61,590 nt of DNA from CAZICM01 sp964537685 (GCA_964537685.1 CAZICM010000057.1:1-61590), one strand, 5' to 3'. Numbered from the stretch's first letter, positions 16,065 to 24,981 are shown. Notes: generated from the letters alone by a model not told the origin. Numbers and translations: made by a program.

Positions 16065-17183
16065 TTACTTAATGCCGTTGGCGGCCACGTCTTCAAGGGC
16101 AGCCTTGAGCGCGGGGTCCACAGCTTCCAGTGTGGGAATGCCAAGCGTGGCAAAGTCATTCGAGAAAATCGGGCCGCACCCATCGATGGTGCCCTCATCG
16201 GGAACCACAGGGCCCGCCGTCGTGCTGAGCGTCAAATAGGTCTGCTCAATGGCCTTGCCCCAGCACTCAACGCCCGTGGCCGTATCCGCGCCCAAATCGC
16301 CGCCCGAAGCCTGAACTTCCGCGCGCCCCGTGCCTTCATTCAGGAAGGCGAGCTTGATGTTCACGTCCTCGGCCGCCGTCTTCGCCGGATCGTTGTCGAC
16401 ATCGATATTGGCCGCCCAATTCAAGAAATCGATCTTATTGGTTTTGTCATCATAGTGGCCAAAGAGATAATCGAGATTCGCAGGCGCCGCCGTGGGATTG
16501 TCCGACGAGACGAAATTGCGAAGCACTGCATAAACAAAAGCCGCCTCATTGCCCTTATCGTCCGGCCCCTTGGCGTAAATCGCGATAAAGCGCCCTTGCT
16601 CAAAGTTCTCGGGCTTGTAGTCGGGGTTGTTGGCTTTCTCAAACTCGTTGTTGGCCACGAAGTCCCACAACGTGATGCCCGACCCGTGGTCCTTGGTGTT
16701 CGGATCGGGGTTCGCACCGCCGAAAATAACGGGCTTCAAATTGGCAATGTCTTGATCGACGCCGCGAAGCAGAGCGTATTCGTATTTGAAATCCCCAGTG
16801 CCCTCCTTGATGTAAGCCGCCACCGTTCCAACGCCGTTCTCGTTGGGATACGGACCCCAGAAAAACTCTTTGGTCTCGCTGTTGTACAGCGTGGGCTCGA
16901 GCGCCACGATAGCGCCCAATCCATCGATAATCCCCTTCACTGAACCATTGATGCCCGTGACGATATCGGACGATCCCTTGGGAAAGACAGCCGGATCGCC
17001 GAGCTTCGCTGCCATGCTCGGCGAGGGAGCCTTCGCCGAAACTTGCGTCTCGGCCGGAATCGCCGTCCGGTATTGAGCCAACAGCGCTTGATCAATGGGC
17101 GCTTCCTTGTCCGTGGTCTTTACGACGCAAGACGCAAGGTTTAAGCAAAGGAGAGCGCCCACTGACAATACGATTCCACGCAT
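16065..17183 (-). CDS. Hypothetical lipoprotein
   Basis: 372 residues. Signal with lipobox NLASC (Cys near residue 19). The mature protein is acidic with long alternating strands and a central region with FFWGPYPNENGVGTVAAYIK and EYALLRGV. No known domain recognised. Two possible disulfide Cys lie near residues 318 and 342 (GVECWGK, IDGCGPIF). It stands alone, convergent with the membrane protein gene and divergent from the sirtuin gene. Function unknown. Confidence 0.65.
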   Translation of the reverse strand: MRGIVLSVGALLCLNLASCVVKTTDKEAPIDQALLAQYRTAIPAETQVSAKAPSPSMAAKLGDPAVFPKGSSDIVTGINGSVKGIIDGLGAIVALEPTLYNSETKEFFWGPYPNENGVGTVAAYIKEGTGDFKYEYALLRGVDQDIANLKPVIFGGANPDPNTKDHGSGITLWDFVANNEFEKANNPDYKPENFEQGRFIAIYAKGPDDKGNEAAFVYAVLRNFVSSDNPTAAPANLDYLFGHYDDKTNKIDFLNWAANIDVDNDPAKTAAEDVNIKLAFLNEGTGRAEVQASGGDLGADTATGVECWGKAIEQTYLTLSTTAGPVVPDEGTIDGCGPIFSNDFATLGIPTLEAVDPALKAALEDVAANGIK

Positions 17184-17242
17184 GATTCACCTCATGTACC
17201 TAAGTGTTCTGTAAGAAGCGCATCTGCCGCCGAAGCGACAAA

Positions 17243-17279
17243 TGCCAGCTCGGCATAAAACAGGGCTGGCAGGTTTTTT
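17243..17279 (+). terminator. Hairpin with T-tract between divergent genes
   Basis: TGCCAGC (17243-17249) and GCTGGCA (17265-17271) form a perfect 7-bp stem, followed by GGTTTTTT (17272-17279). It has the form of an intrinsic terminator on the plus strand, yet the flanking genes diverge from here and no annotated plus-strand gene ends upstream. It could end a small RNA or act as a leader/attenuator for the sirtuin gene. Confidence 0.4.
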
Positions 17280-17392
17280 ACAACATCCGAAAGCGCCCGC
17301 TTCTACACACCAAAAGCATTGACGCACGGGCCCCCAGCCGCAGCGCGCCGATTCATGAAAACCCTATGGAATGCGGCATTTGGCTTTGATAT

Positions 17393-18280
17393 ATGCGCGG
17401 AATGCTCCACCACCACCCAGGCCATGAGCTGGATGAGGATGTATGCGCGCTCTATGCGCTGCTCAATGGCCGGCGTTTTGTGGTGCTGTCGGGTGCGGGC
17501 ATCAGCACCGAATCGGGCATTCCCGATTATCGATCGCCTGAAAGCCTTAAAAAAGCGAGGACGCCGGTTCAGTACAAAGAGTTCTTGCAGCATGAGCCGG
17601 CCCGTATTCGATATTGGGCGCGAAGTTTCCTGGGCTTTCCCAAGCTGTCGCGGGCCAAGCCCAATAGGGCGCATGTCGCCTTGGCTTCGATGGAAAAGGC
17701 CGATCGCTCGGATCGCTTCGTCGGGCTTATCACGCAGAACGTCGATGGACTTCACCAGGAAGCGGGCAGCCGGCGCGTGCTTTCGCTGCATGGATCGATC
17801 GCGTGGGTGCGCTGTATGCAGTGTGGGATGATGGAGGCACGCGCGGCGCTTCAAGAACGGCTGAGGGCGCTGAACAGCGCGTTTGATGCCCGCTTTTCAA
17901 AGGCCGAGCATGTCGAGGCCGCACCCGACGGCGATGCCGAACTCGATTCCGAAGCGCTGTCTTCTTTTCGCGCGGCCGATTGCATGCACTGCCGCGGCGT
18001 GCTGAAGCCCGATGTGGTCTTCTTTGGCGAGAACGTTCCAAAAACCCTTGTGGAACAGGCTTTTGCCTATCTGGCCGAAGCCGATGCGCTCTTGGTTTTG
18101 GGCTCGTCGCTAACGGTCTTTTCGGGTTTTCGATTTGTAAAGCGCGCTTCGGAACAAGCCAAGCCCGTCGCGATTGTGAACGCGGGGCCGACGCGCGGAG
18201 ACAGCCTCTGCAGCCTTAAAGTGAATGCGCGCCTCGGCGAATTTTTGCCCAAGCTATTTTCGCTGATGGACATGCGGTAA
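17393..18280 (+). CDS. Sir2-family NAD-dependent deacylase
   Basis: 295 residues. Contains the Rossmann motif VVLSGAGISTESGIPDYRSP (about 30-49), QNVDGLHQEAG (about 118-128) with catalytic His in LSLHGS, and two Cys pairs CMQC (near 142) and CMHC (near 201) that bind the structural zinc, with NVPKTLVEQA and VLGSSLTVFSG. Motifs match the SIRT4/class II-like bacterial group. It removes acyl groups from lysine with NAD+ consumption. No operon partner on either side; the next gene begins 72 bp downstream. Start is ATG 17393; upstream there is a hairpin at 17243-17279. Confidence 0.93.
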   Translation: MRGMLHHHPGHELDEDVCALYALLNGRRFVVLSGAGISTESGIPDYRSPESLKKARTPVQYKEFLQHEPARIRYWARSFLGFPKLSRAKPNRAHVALASMEKADRSDRFVGLITQNVDGLHQEAGSRRVLSLHGSIAWVRCMQCGMMEARAALQERLRALNSAFDARFSKAEHVEAAPDGDAELDSEALSSFRAADCMHCRGVLKPDVVFFGENVPKTLVEQAFAYLAEADALLVLGSSLTVFSGFRFVKRASEQAKPVAIVNAGPTRGDSLCSLKVNARLGEFLPKLFSLMDMR

Positions 18281-18352
18281 AGAAAATGACACGGCGCTGA
18301 TTCACCGCTAGAGTCGATCGCGGTTCTTGCGCCGCTGTGGAGGTGATTGACC

Positions 18353-19063
18353 ATGCGCGCCTTTCTTTCTCCTGTCGCCTTTGCTCTCGTTGCCGCTTCC
18401 GTTCTTTGTTTTGGGGATACCGCTGCTGCCCAAGCGCCTCAGCCATCCGCCGCGCAGCCCCCACCGGGTTTTACGCCTGCACCTCCGGCCACCGCGCCCG
18501 CGCAGCCCCCAGGATTCTCGCCCGTTGCGCCTCCTCCTCCTGGCACCGCGCCCTATCCCCAACAGCCGCCCATTGTCTACTATCCCGCGCCTTCACCAGG
18601 ATTGATGCCCGGCGCCACCGCTCAACCCGCGCCGCCTCCTCCGCCCAGCATCATCCCCTATGAAGACGGCGATCCGATTCCCGCCGGCTACCATCTTGAA
18701 TCGCGCGCCCGCATGAACCTCGTAGGCACGGGCATTGGCTTATTTGTGCCTTTTTATGCGATTTCAACGTTGAGCGCGGCCATCGCCGAGGCGGGCGGCA
18801 ATTCGAACTACTGGCCGATGTACATTCCCACCATCGGCCCCGTTATCGCCATTTCCACGGCCAAACCCGAAAATAACTTTGCAACCTTTATGCTGGGCCT
18901 CGACACGGCGGCTCAGACGGCGGGCATCGGTTTGATTATTTGGGGCATGGTTGCCAGGGAAAAGCGCTTGATCCGCATTGCCGATTCAGTGCCTGCGTTT
19001 GAACTCGCTCCTCTTCATTTTGGGCGCGGCAGTGCTGGCCTAGGCATCTCGGGCAGCTTTTAG
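18353..19063 (+). CDS. Pro-rich secreted membrane protein
   Basis: 236 residues from ATG 18353, with GGAGGTGA about 8 bases upstream (a TTG at 18347 is less likely). Signal peptide ends near TAAAQ. Residues 27-115 are rich in Pro/Ala, then come a polar piece, a hydrophobic helix (LVGTGIGLFVPFYAISTLSA) and another (GLDTAAQTAGIGLIIWGMVA). It ends in GLGISGSF. Layout is like other secreted Pro-rich proteins of Polyangia. Function unknown. Confidence 0.6.
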   Translation: MRAFLSPVAFALVAASVLCFGDTAAAQAPQPSAAQPPPGFTPAPPATAPAQPPGFSPVAPPPPGTAPYPQQPPIVYYPAPSPGLMPGATAQPAPPPPPSIIPYEDGDPIPAGYHLESRARMNLVGTGIGLFVPFYAISTLSAAIAEAGGNSNYWPMYIPTIGPVIAISTAKPENNFATFMLGLDTAAQTAGIGLIIWGMVAREKRLIRIADSVPAFELAPLHFGRGSAGLGISGSF

Positions 19064-19088
19064 ATAAACAAAAAATCAGCCCTCTTTC

Positions 19089-20297
19089 GTGCAGATCTCC
19101 GAGCATTTTTTAGGCACGCTTTCGGTGCTTTTGCCCGCGATGGATATCGTGCGCGGACGGGTCAACAGCCCTGAAGTTCCCGCGTGGTGTGAAACGCGCG
19201 CATGGACCGATTTTTTGCTTGGCCTTTCCGAGGAAGAGCTCGCGCAATGCGAGCGGCATGGTTTAGCGGCATGGCTTGAAGGCGTGTCCCGCGCCCCGGA
19301 ATCGCTTCGCGATCTAGCTCGGCAAAGCCTGCACTGGACGGCATTTCCAAACGCGCCCGAAGCCTCGTTGGAACTCGAAGACACACGCCACATCTCCCAA
19401 AGAAAACAGCATCAACTGCAAGCGCTCTTGGATGCGATCGAACCCATGGCCAAGCGGGCCCGGCGCATGGTGGACGTAGGTGCGGGACGCGGTCATTTCA
19501 CACGATTGGCCGCGCAATTATTTGAATGCACAACGCTTGGATTGGAACGCGAGCCGGAGCGGGTGATGTCGGCGCAGAGGCTTGGAGCGAATTCCACTGC
19601 GGAATTCAAGACCTTTGATGCAAGCCGCGAGAAGCTCGATCCCAGCGCGGACGATTTGCTCATTGGCTTGCACGCCTGCGGTGAGCTGGGCGATCGGATG
19701 GTTGCGGCATCCTGCGCGGCGGGCTGCGATATGGTGTTGATATCGTGCTGTCTTCAGAAGATTGAACCCGAGGTGCGGCACGCCTGTTCAGAGATAGGAA
19801 AGCGGGCTGAATTTAGGCTGAAGAAAGACGATTTGGGGTTGAGCAATTTAAGCGCGCGGCCCATAGGCGTAGAGACGCCGATTGAAGACACGCTCAGGGC
19901 GAGACAAGCGCGCCATGGGCTTCGATTGCTGCTGATGGAGCGAGGTCTTTTGATAACGGGCGGCGAAGAGATGCGGGGAATCAACCGGCGGCTTGCGCAC
20001 AAAGGCTTGGAAGCGCTTGCGCGGCGGGCCTGTGAGCTCTGGAGCCTTCCTGCGCCGAATGAAAACGAAATACAGCACTATGAAGAGCGGGCCCGCATTG
20101 AATACGATCGGATACGCCGGATATCCCTGCCCCGCTCGATGTTATCGAAGCTGATGGAAGCGGCGGTTGTGCTGGATAGGGCGGCGGCGCTCGCGGAACA
20201 TGGCCACCGGGTGCGGGTATTGCGATTGTTCAGCGAAGAGGTATCGCCAAGGAATCTGGGAATTTTATCGGAAAGGCCGGGGATGCCTCCACCTTAG
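19089..20297 (+). CDS. METTL25-like SAM-dependent methyltransferase
   Basis: 402 residues. Start is probably GTG 19089. Residues 110-130 hold the SAM-binding glycine motif MVDVGAGRGHFTR, and after it comes LIGLHACGELGD, with ISCCLQKIEPEVRHAC. This combination resembles the Methyltransf_32/METTL25-RRNAD1 group, where LHACG and a Cys pair (here SCC) are typical. No function is fixed in bacteria; RNA or protein methylation is possible. The N-terminal 90 residues carry a helical region (SEEELAQCERHGLAAWLEGV). Confidence 0.72.
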   Translation: MQISEHFLGTLSVLLPAMDIVRGRVNSPEVPAWCETRAWTDFLLGLSEEELAQCERHGLAAWLEGVSRAPESLRDLARQSLHWTAFPNAPEASLELEDTRHISQRKQHQLQALLDAIEPMAKRARRMVDVGAGRGHFTRLAAQLFECTTLGLEREPERVMSAQRLGANSTAEFKTFDASREKLDPSADDLLIGLHACGELGDRMVAASCAAGCDMVLISCCLQKIEPEVRHACSEIGKRAEFRLKKDDLGLSNLSARPIGVETPIEDTLRARQARHGLRLLLMERGLLITGGEEMRGINRRLAHKGLEALARRACELWSLPAPNENEIQHYEERARIEYDRIRRISLPRSMLSKLMEAAVVLDRAAALAEHGHRVRVLRLFSEEVSPRNLGILSERPGMPPP

Positions 20298-20316
20298 GTT
20301 TGACTGTCGCGATCCC

Positions 20317-20733
20317 CTACATCAGATCCATTTGGGCATTGCAAGTCAACCCAGCATCCTTCAACCGTTGCAGGACCCAAGCCGTAGCCTCGCGCGACGT
20401 CCCAAAAAATACAAACGATGTCGGTGGCGGCCAGATCCAGAAGATACTGGTAAAGACACCTCGCATAATGGGCGACTCCACCACCATTGCACAGCCCACC
20501 AAGTAGCGGCGGATCAGATCGCTGTTTTCGGTTAGATAATTCGACCACATCCTTCGTTGCCGCGCTGTCAGGGGTGAGCCGCCGGTGGTATCAAATACAA
20601 GCCCAATCTTTTCGCGGCGATAAAGCTGTCGCTGCGTGAACGTGATCCGTTCGAGAATGTCCGCGTCGGTGCTCGTGCCAAATGCATGTATCCGAATCAG
20701 CGGACGATATGCGTCTTCGAACCGCGTGGGCAT
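20317..20733 (-). CDS. SpoIIAA/STAS-like protein
   Basis: 138 residues from the ATG at 20733, which overlaps the stop of the upstream AAA-ATPase gene (TGATG), so translation is coupled. The layout (RITFTQRQLYRREKIGLVFD, TTGGSPLTARQRRMWSNYL, LVGCAMVVESPIMRGVFTSI) is like the SpoIIAA-like/STAS fold seen in many myxobacterial proteins, where a beta strand, a helix with charged residues and a hydrophobic strand alternate. A phosphorylatable Ser/Thr near SPL is possible but not proven. It may regulate the ATPase gene product. Confidence 0.5.
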   Translation of the reverse strand: MPTRFEDAYRPLIRIHAFGTSTDADILERITFTQRQLYRREKIGLVFDTTGGSPLTARQRRMWSNYLTENSDLIRRYLVGCAMVVESPIMRGVFTSIFWIWPPPTSFVFFGTSREATAWVLQRLKDAGLTCNAQMDLM

Positions 20734-22568
20734 CAAGCTTTTGCCTTCTTCTTCTTTGCCGCCTTGCGAGGAGGAGCCACAAATGCCTCCGCCGATCCCC
20801 GAGGCCATGAGCGGCAATGAATCTCTTTTGCTCCCACAAACACCCAAGCTACAGCTTTCATCGCATGGCTTTTGGTCAGCAGAGGCACGAGCACCGGATC
20901 TTGGGTGTACCGTTCAAGCTGAGCTTCGGCTTCCTGAAAGGCATCTTCAATAGCCGTATCCGAGGCTCTCGCGGGCAAATACTTCAATTCGATAAGCCAT
21001 GCATATTTCGCCGTGAAATTGTCAAACCTCGGCACCAAGAACAAATCGCAAAAACCCTGGGCCATTTCTTTTTCGGTCAGCACATGAAAAATGCCCGAAA
21101 GCACCGCGCTCGTCACCAAGACCATCTTCAAGGCTTTTTCATTGAAATTGCGCAGATCTTTCAGGCCCAAAATCTTCATCACATGCTGGTGAATCGCCTC
21201 CAGATAAGGCTTATCCATTCCGTCGACGGCCATATCGCGTTGCCCGGTGACAATCGCAGGAATCACCATTTCAAGGTTGCTGCTTTCCTTCATCAGCGAA
21301 GCGAAGTGTTCCCATTGCAGCTCGCGAATTACCCAATTGGGCACTTCAAACTTGCTCATCCACCCAATGGCTTGTTCCGTGCTGAGGGTAAGCATACCTG
21401 TGTAAAACAAGAGCGAAACAAATTGCTCCCGGGCCGGGGGTGCCGGCAACCGGCCAAAGGTTTCGACCAGTTGCCCGCGAACACTTCCCTCGGTCAAGAC
21501 CGACGACAACACCTCGCGCCGTTCCTCCGCGGGCTGTCCCGATGCCTGAAACAGGCCATAGAGCTTTTTATAGTCGGTGCGGGCATTGGGATCGAGCATT
21601 TGAGATGGATAGGTGCCGCGCTTGTGCAATTGCGCCAAAAAGTAGAGCACCATGTCGGAATTAAAGACACGCTCGGGGGCGTCTGGTGAAAAGCGATATC
21701 CGTCATAATAGCGCTCTAGTGTATTCATCAGCATCGCCCGGTCGCCGATTCGAGCGTCGCGGGTTAATTCAGGCTGGGAACGCAAGAGTTCATCCAAGGC
21801 CATTGCCACGTCGGCGTGGGTAAACCCGGCCATGGCATGAAAGTCGGGATCGGTCGTGATATTGGTGGCGATATTAAATCCGGTATACAAATCGTCGAGC
21901 AATACCGGGGAAACACCCGTGATAAAGATACGTGAAATGAATCCCGTTTCACTGCCCGCTTTAAGGGTTGCATAAAACTGCCGGACAAATCCGGTATGCT
22001 CCGTCAGCGATGCATAGACATCCTTGCTGCCGGCTGAAATGAGCCCGTTGGCAAAGGTGTCGTATTCATCGATCATCACATAAAGCCTTTTTCCAATGCT
22101 TCCCACGGCGCCCATGAGGCCGCTGAGCAATGAAGAGGCTTTCGTGAGCTGTGGCTTTCGTTCGTGAAACTCCCGCAAGCCCGGACCCAATGCGATGATG
22201 CGTGGCAACAGGATATCGATCGATCTGCCAAGAGCTTCCGCAAAGCCTTCTTTGACCTCGTCTTCCGTTGTCCCCCGTACGCTGCCTAAATTTAAATGCA
22301 AGACAATATGCGCATTTTTCTCGGGCGTTGGATGCTCGTAAACCCATAAACCCTTAAACAGCGCCTCGAACTGGTCGGCCCGGCTCAAGTCGTAATAGTG
22401 CGCCATCATGCTTAGCAAGGCCGATTTGCCCATGCGCCGCGGACGAAGGAAAACAGCGTTCTTAATCTCTGGGCGTTCGATGACCGGAAGGAAGGGCGTC
22501 TTGTCGATATAGAAATAGCCTGCCCGGCGAATTTCAGCGAAGTCCGCGATGCCGTAGGGAATTCTCAT
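20733..22568 (-). CDS. AAA-ATPase-like / PD-(D/E)XK nuclease protein
   Basis: 611 residues from ATG 22568; the open frame extends upstream but without family similarity. The first 500 residues are an AAA-ATPase-like domain of the Pfam AAA-ATPase_like type, with Walker A LRPRRMGKSALLS (about 41-53) and Walker B-like LYVMIDEYDTFAN. The end carries a PD-(D/E)XK nuclease pattern (QGFCDLFLVPRF, WLIELKYL, with D..E-x-K) of the DUF1703 type, followed by AVAWVFVGAKEI. Such proteins are widespread, fast-evolving and suspected to act in defence or host interaction. It is divergent from a paralogue at 22789, and shares its stop with the next gene. Confidence 0.85.
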   Translation of the reverse strand: MRIPYGIADFAEIRRAGYFYIDKTPFLPVIERPEIKNAVFLRPRRMGKSALLSMMAHYYDLSRADQFEALFKGLWVYEHPTPEKNAHIVLHLNLGSVRGTTEDEVKEGFAEALGRSIDILLPRIIALGPGLREFHERKPQLTKASSLLSGLMGAVGSIGKRLYVMIDEYDTFANGLISAGSKDVYASLTEHTGFVRQFYATLKAGSETGFISRIFITGVSPVLLDDLYTGFNIATNITTDPDFHAMAGFTHADVAMALDELLRSQPELTRDARIGDRAMLMNTLERYYDGYRFSPDAPERVFNSDMVLYFLAQLHKRGTYPSQMLDPNARTDYKKLYGLFQASGQPAEERREVLSSVLTEGSVRGQLVETFGRLPAPPAREQFVSLLFYTGMLTLSTEQAIGWMSKFEVPNWVIRELQWEHFASLMKESSNLEMVIPAIVTGQRDMAVDGMDKPYLEAIHQHVMKILGLKDLRNFNEKALKMVLVTSAVLSGIFHVLTEKEMAQGFCDLFLVPRFDNFTAKYAWLIELKYLPARASDTAIEDAFQEAEAQLERYTQDPVLVPLLTKSHAMKAVAWVFVGAKEIHCRSWPRGSAEAFVAPPRKAAKKKKAKA

Positions 22569-22788
22569 GATGTTCTCGGGGGTTGCGAAGGGGCCTCTAC
22601 CTTCGATAAGAGGGGCTGTCAAGAGAAATGTGATCATCCCTGCCCATAACCCGCCTTGGCGATCGGCGGGCGACGGCGGACATGGCTGTGGATGGCTTGG
22701 ATCTCGGAGATAACCGCGACAAAAGGCTTCACCGCCTACACTTTCTCTTGCATCGCGCAAACACCTGTGCCAGCGTCGCGCACAACCG

Positions 22789-24243
22789 ATGAAGATCCCC
22801 TACGCCAATAGCGATTTTGCCGCCATCCGCCGGGAAGGCTATCTCTACGCCGACAAAACGCCGGGCATCCCCGCCCTTGAAGATGCGGGTGGGAAATACC
22901 TCATCTTCCTGCGCCCTCGGCGCTTTGGCAAATCGACGCTGCTCAGCACCCTCGCCAACTATTACGATATCGCCAAAGCCGGCGAATTTGACGAACTCTT
23001 TAGCGGGCTATGGATTCATACGCATCCAACGCCCAAGAAAAACAAATACCTTATACTGAGGCTTGATTTCTCGCCCGTACTATCGGAAGGCACGGCGGAC
23101 GACATTCGCAAGAGTTTTGCAAGACAGGTCAAGGAAGCTGTCCGCTCGTTTAAGTCACGTTATTCGAAGCTTGTTCCCGAACTTTCAACGCTGGAATCGA
23201 GAATCGATTCCAACGTTGACGACGATGCCGGTAGCCTCCTATCCACGGTGCTGACCATGATCGAGGATGCGGGCCGGCAAATGTATCTCTTGATCGACGA
23301 ATACGATCATTTTGGCAACCGGCTGCTCTCCGACGGCCAGGAAGAACTCTATCGCCAAATTGTACGGGGCACAGGATTTGTCCGGAGTTTTTATGCCACC
23401 CTAAAAGCCTATACTGGCACCAGCACGCTTGCCAATATGTTTATCACCGGCGTATCGCCCATTATGCTCGATGACTTATCCAGCGGATTTAATATTATCA
23501 CCCATGTGTCGCAGCGCGATGCCTTGAACACACTGACAGGCTTCACCCAAACCGAAGTCGAACAAGCCGTGGACATGCTACTCCGCGATAAACCCGAACT
23601 CAAAGCCGACCCGCGCATCGGCGATCGGGCGGCCCTTCTTCAAACCCTTGAACGCTACTACAACGGCTATCGATTTTCCTTATACGCCTCGGAGAAAGTC
23701 TATAACTCAACGCTTGTTTTATACTTTCTGCGCGAGCTTTTGGTCACGGGACGCTATCCCCGGCAGATGCTCGATCTGAATGTGCGCACCGACTACGGCC
23801 GCATCTACCGCATCGCCATGCTGGCCAGCGCCAAGGAAAGCGATACCCGCGAGTTCTTGGAAGAGATTTTGACAAATGAATCGATTTCCAGCCCCCTGGT
23901 CGAGCAATTCGGGCTCTTAAGCATGTCTGGCCCCGCTCAGCTTATATCGCTCTTTTATTATATGGGTATGCTGACCTTCTCCGCGGATGCGGCTCAATAT
24001 CCTGTTCCCAAGCTGGTTATACCCAACCGGGTGATGCGTGAATTGCAATGGGAATATTTATCGGTAGCGATGGCGCAGCACGAAGGCATCCGCATGAATA
24101 TGCGGGATATTGATGGGGCGCTGATGAGCATGGCACATGAGGGCAATATTCAGCCCTTGCTGAAGGTATTTTACAAGCATGTGATTCAGCGCATGAGCAA
24201 CCGGGATTTGATTCAGAGAGAAACACATCGGACAAGGACTTGA
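22789..24243 (+). CDS. AAA-ATPase-like protein, nuclease part lost
   Basis: 484 residues. Walker A LRPRRFGKSTLLS (about 43-55) and MYLLIDEYDHFGN agree with the paralogue at 20733-22568, with the same order of motifs (ITGVSPIMLDDL, ERYYNGYRFS). The paralogue has a PD-(D/E)XK nuclease at its end; here the protein stops after HVIQRMSNRDLIQ and a few aberrant residues. The missing part ends in a remnant readable in another frame (see 24213-24330). Thus the gene has lost about 90 residues including the catalytic E-x-K by a deletion that also shifted the frame. ATP binding may persist. Confidence 0.75.
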   Translation: MKIPYANSDFAAIRREGYLYADKTPGIPALEDAGGKYLIFLRPRRFGKSTLLSTLANYYDIAKAGEFDELFSGLWIHTHPTPKKNKYLILRLDFSPVLSEGTADDIRKSFARQVKEAVRSFKSRYSKLVPELSTLESRIDSNVDDDAGSLLSTVLTMIEDAGRQMYLLIDEYDHFGNRLLSDGQEELYRQIVRGTGFVRSFYATLKAYTGTSTLANMFITGVSPIMLDDLSSGFNIITHVSQRDALNTLTGFTQTEVEQAVDMLLRDKPELKADPRIGDRAALLQTLERYYNGYRFSLYASEKVYNSTLVLYFLRELLVTGRYPRQMLDLNVRTDYGRIYRIAMLASAKESDTREFLEEILTNESISSPLVEQFGLLSMSGPAQLISLFYYMGMLTFSADAAQYPVPKLVIPNRVMRELQWEYLSVAMAQHEGIRMNMRDIDGALMSMAHEGNIQPLLKVFYKHVIQRMSNRDLIQRETHRTRT

Positions 24244-24330
24244 TAGCGATGCTCACCTTGGGGCATTCGCTGAAGGCGGGGGTGCTGGTCTTTGTGGGGC
24301 TAAAAGATGTGCTGTTTAGGCCGTGGGAGG
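24213..24330 (+). pseudogene. Frameshifted remnant of the nuclease C-terminus
   Basis: Reading +2 relative to the gene above gives DKDLIAMLTLGHSLKAGVL then VFVGLKDVLFRPW, which aligns with the end of the intact paralogue (DPVLVPLL..HAMKAVAWVFVGAKEIHCRSW). This shows the two genes once had the same architecture and that the sequence between was deleted. Confidence 0.7.
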
Positions 24331-24343
24331 GCGTCGGCGAAGC

Positions 24344-24740
24344 GGCCCTTCCCCCAAAGGACCACCCACCCACGCCTCCCTGATCCCCCGCCTACGCCAC
24401 AGCGGCCACCTCCCTTCGCAGGATGGATCACCCTGCACCGCTCGCCCGATCCCCCGCCTTCCCCCAAAGGACCCCTTCCCTACTCCATAGCGATCCCCTC
24501 CTCCGCAGGATGGATCACCCTGCACCGCTCGCCCGATCCCCCGCCTTCCCCCAAAGGANNNNNNNNNNNNNNNNNNNNNNNNNNNNNNNNNNNNNNNNNN
24601 NNNNNNNNNNNNNNNNNNNNNNNNNNNNNNNNNNNNNNNNNNNNNNNNNNNNNNNNNNCCCCTTCCCTACTCCATAGCGATCCCCTCCCTTCGCAGGATG
24701 GATCACCCTGCACCACTCGCCCGGCCACCTGCCAACGCCT
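24344..24740 (+). repeat. 87-bp tandem repeat (at least three copies) with assembly gap
   Basis: The stretch GCAGGATGGATCACCCTGC recurs with starts of GGATGGATCA at 24421, 24508 and 24696; first and second are 87 bp apart. Each unit has CCCTTCCCNCAAAGGA and CTACTCCATAGCGATCCCC. The third copy is separated by the N gap, so the true number of units is unknown. Reads open as a Pro-rich peptide, but it is not taken as coding. A GCAGG/CCTGC stem could fold. The stretch from 24331 to 24981 has no other gene that I can support. Confidence 0.85.
24559..24658. other. Assembly gap of 100 N
   Basis: Exactly 100 N inside the tandem repeat, the usual placeholder size. The length between the flanks is not known. 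Confidence 0.98.
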
Positions 24741-24981
24741 CCCCGGCCCCCCTGCAACTTTTGCCCGCCCTCAATTTTTTTCTTGCCCACCCAAAAACCA
24801 CGAGCGACACTCGCCTTGCGAGCGGCATTTGCCGCCCGACGTTCCCGCAGTACAACCACAGACACCACGAAACGAAGAGCCTGTTTGACAGAGCGTCACA
24901 AGCGTTTCACACCAGAAGAACAACGACCGTTTCCAAAGCCTTGCCGCTCTGCCAGACATGCTCTCCTCACAGGAGAATGCA

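Noticed and set aside
16044..16943. Long plus-strand open frame over the lipoprotein at 16065-17183
   Set aside because: It is the antisense shadow; the minus frame has a lipobox signal and sensible composition.
24307..24888. Long open frame across the repeat and N gap (193 codons, Pro-rich)
   Set aside because: It consists of the 87-bp repeat read through plus 100 N; no start signal, no family, and the same repeat is open in several frames.
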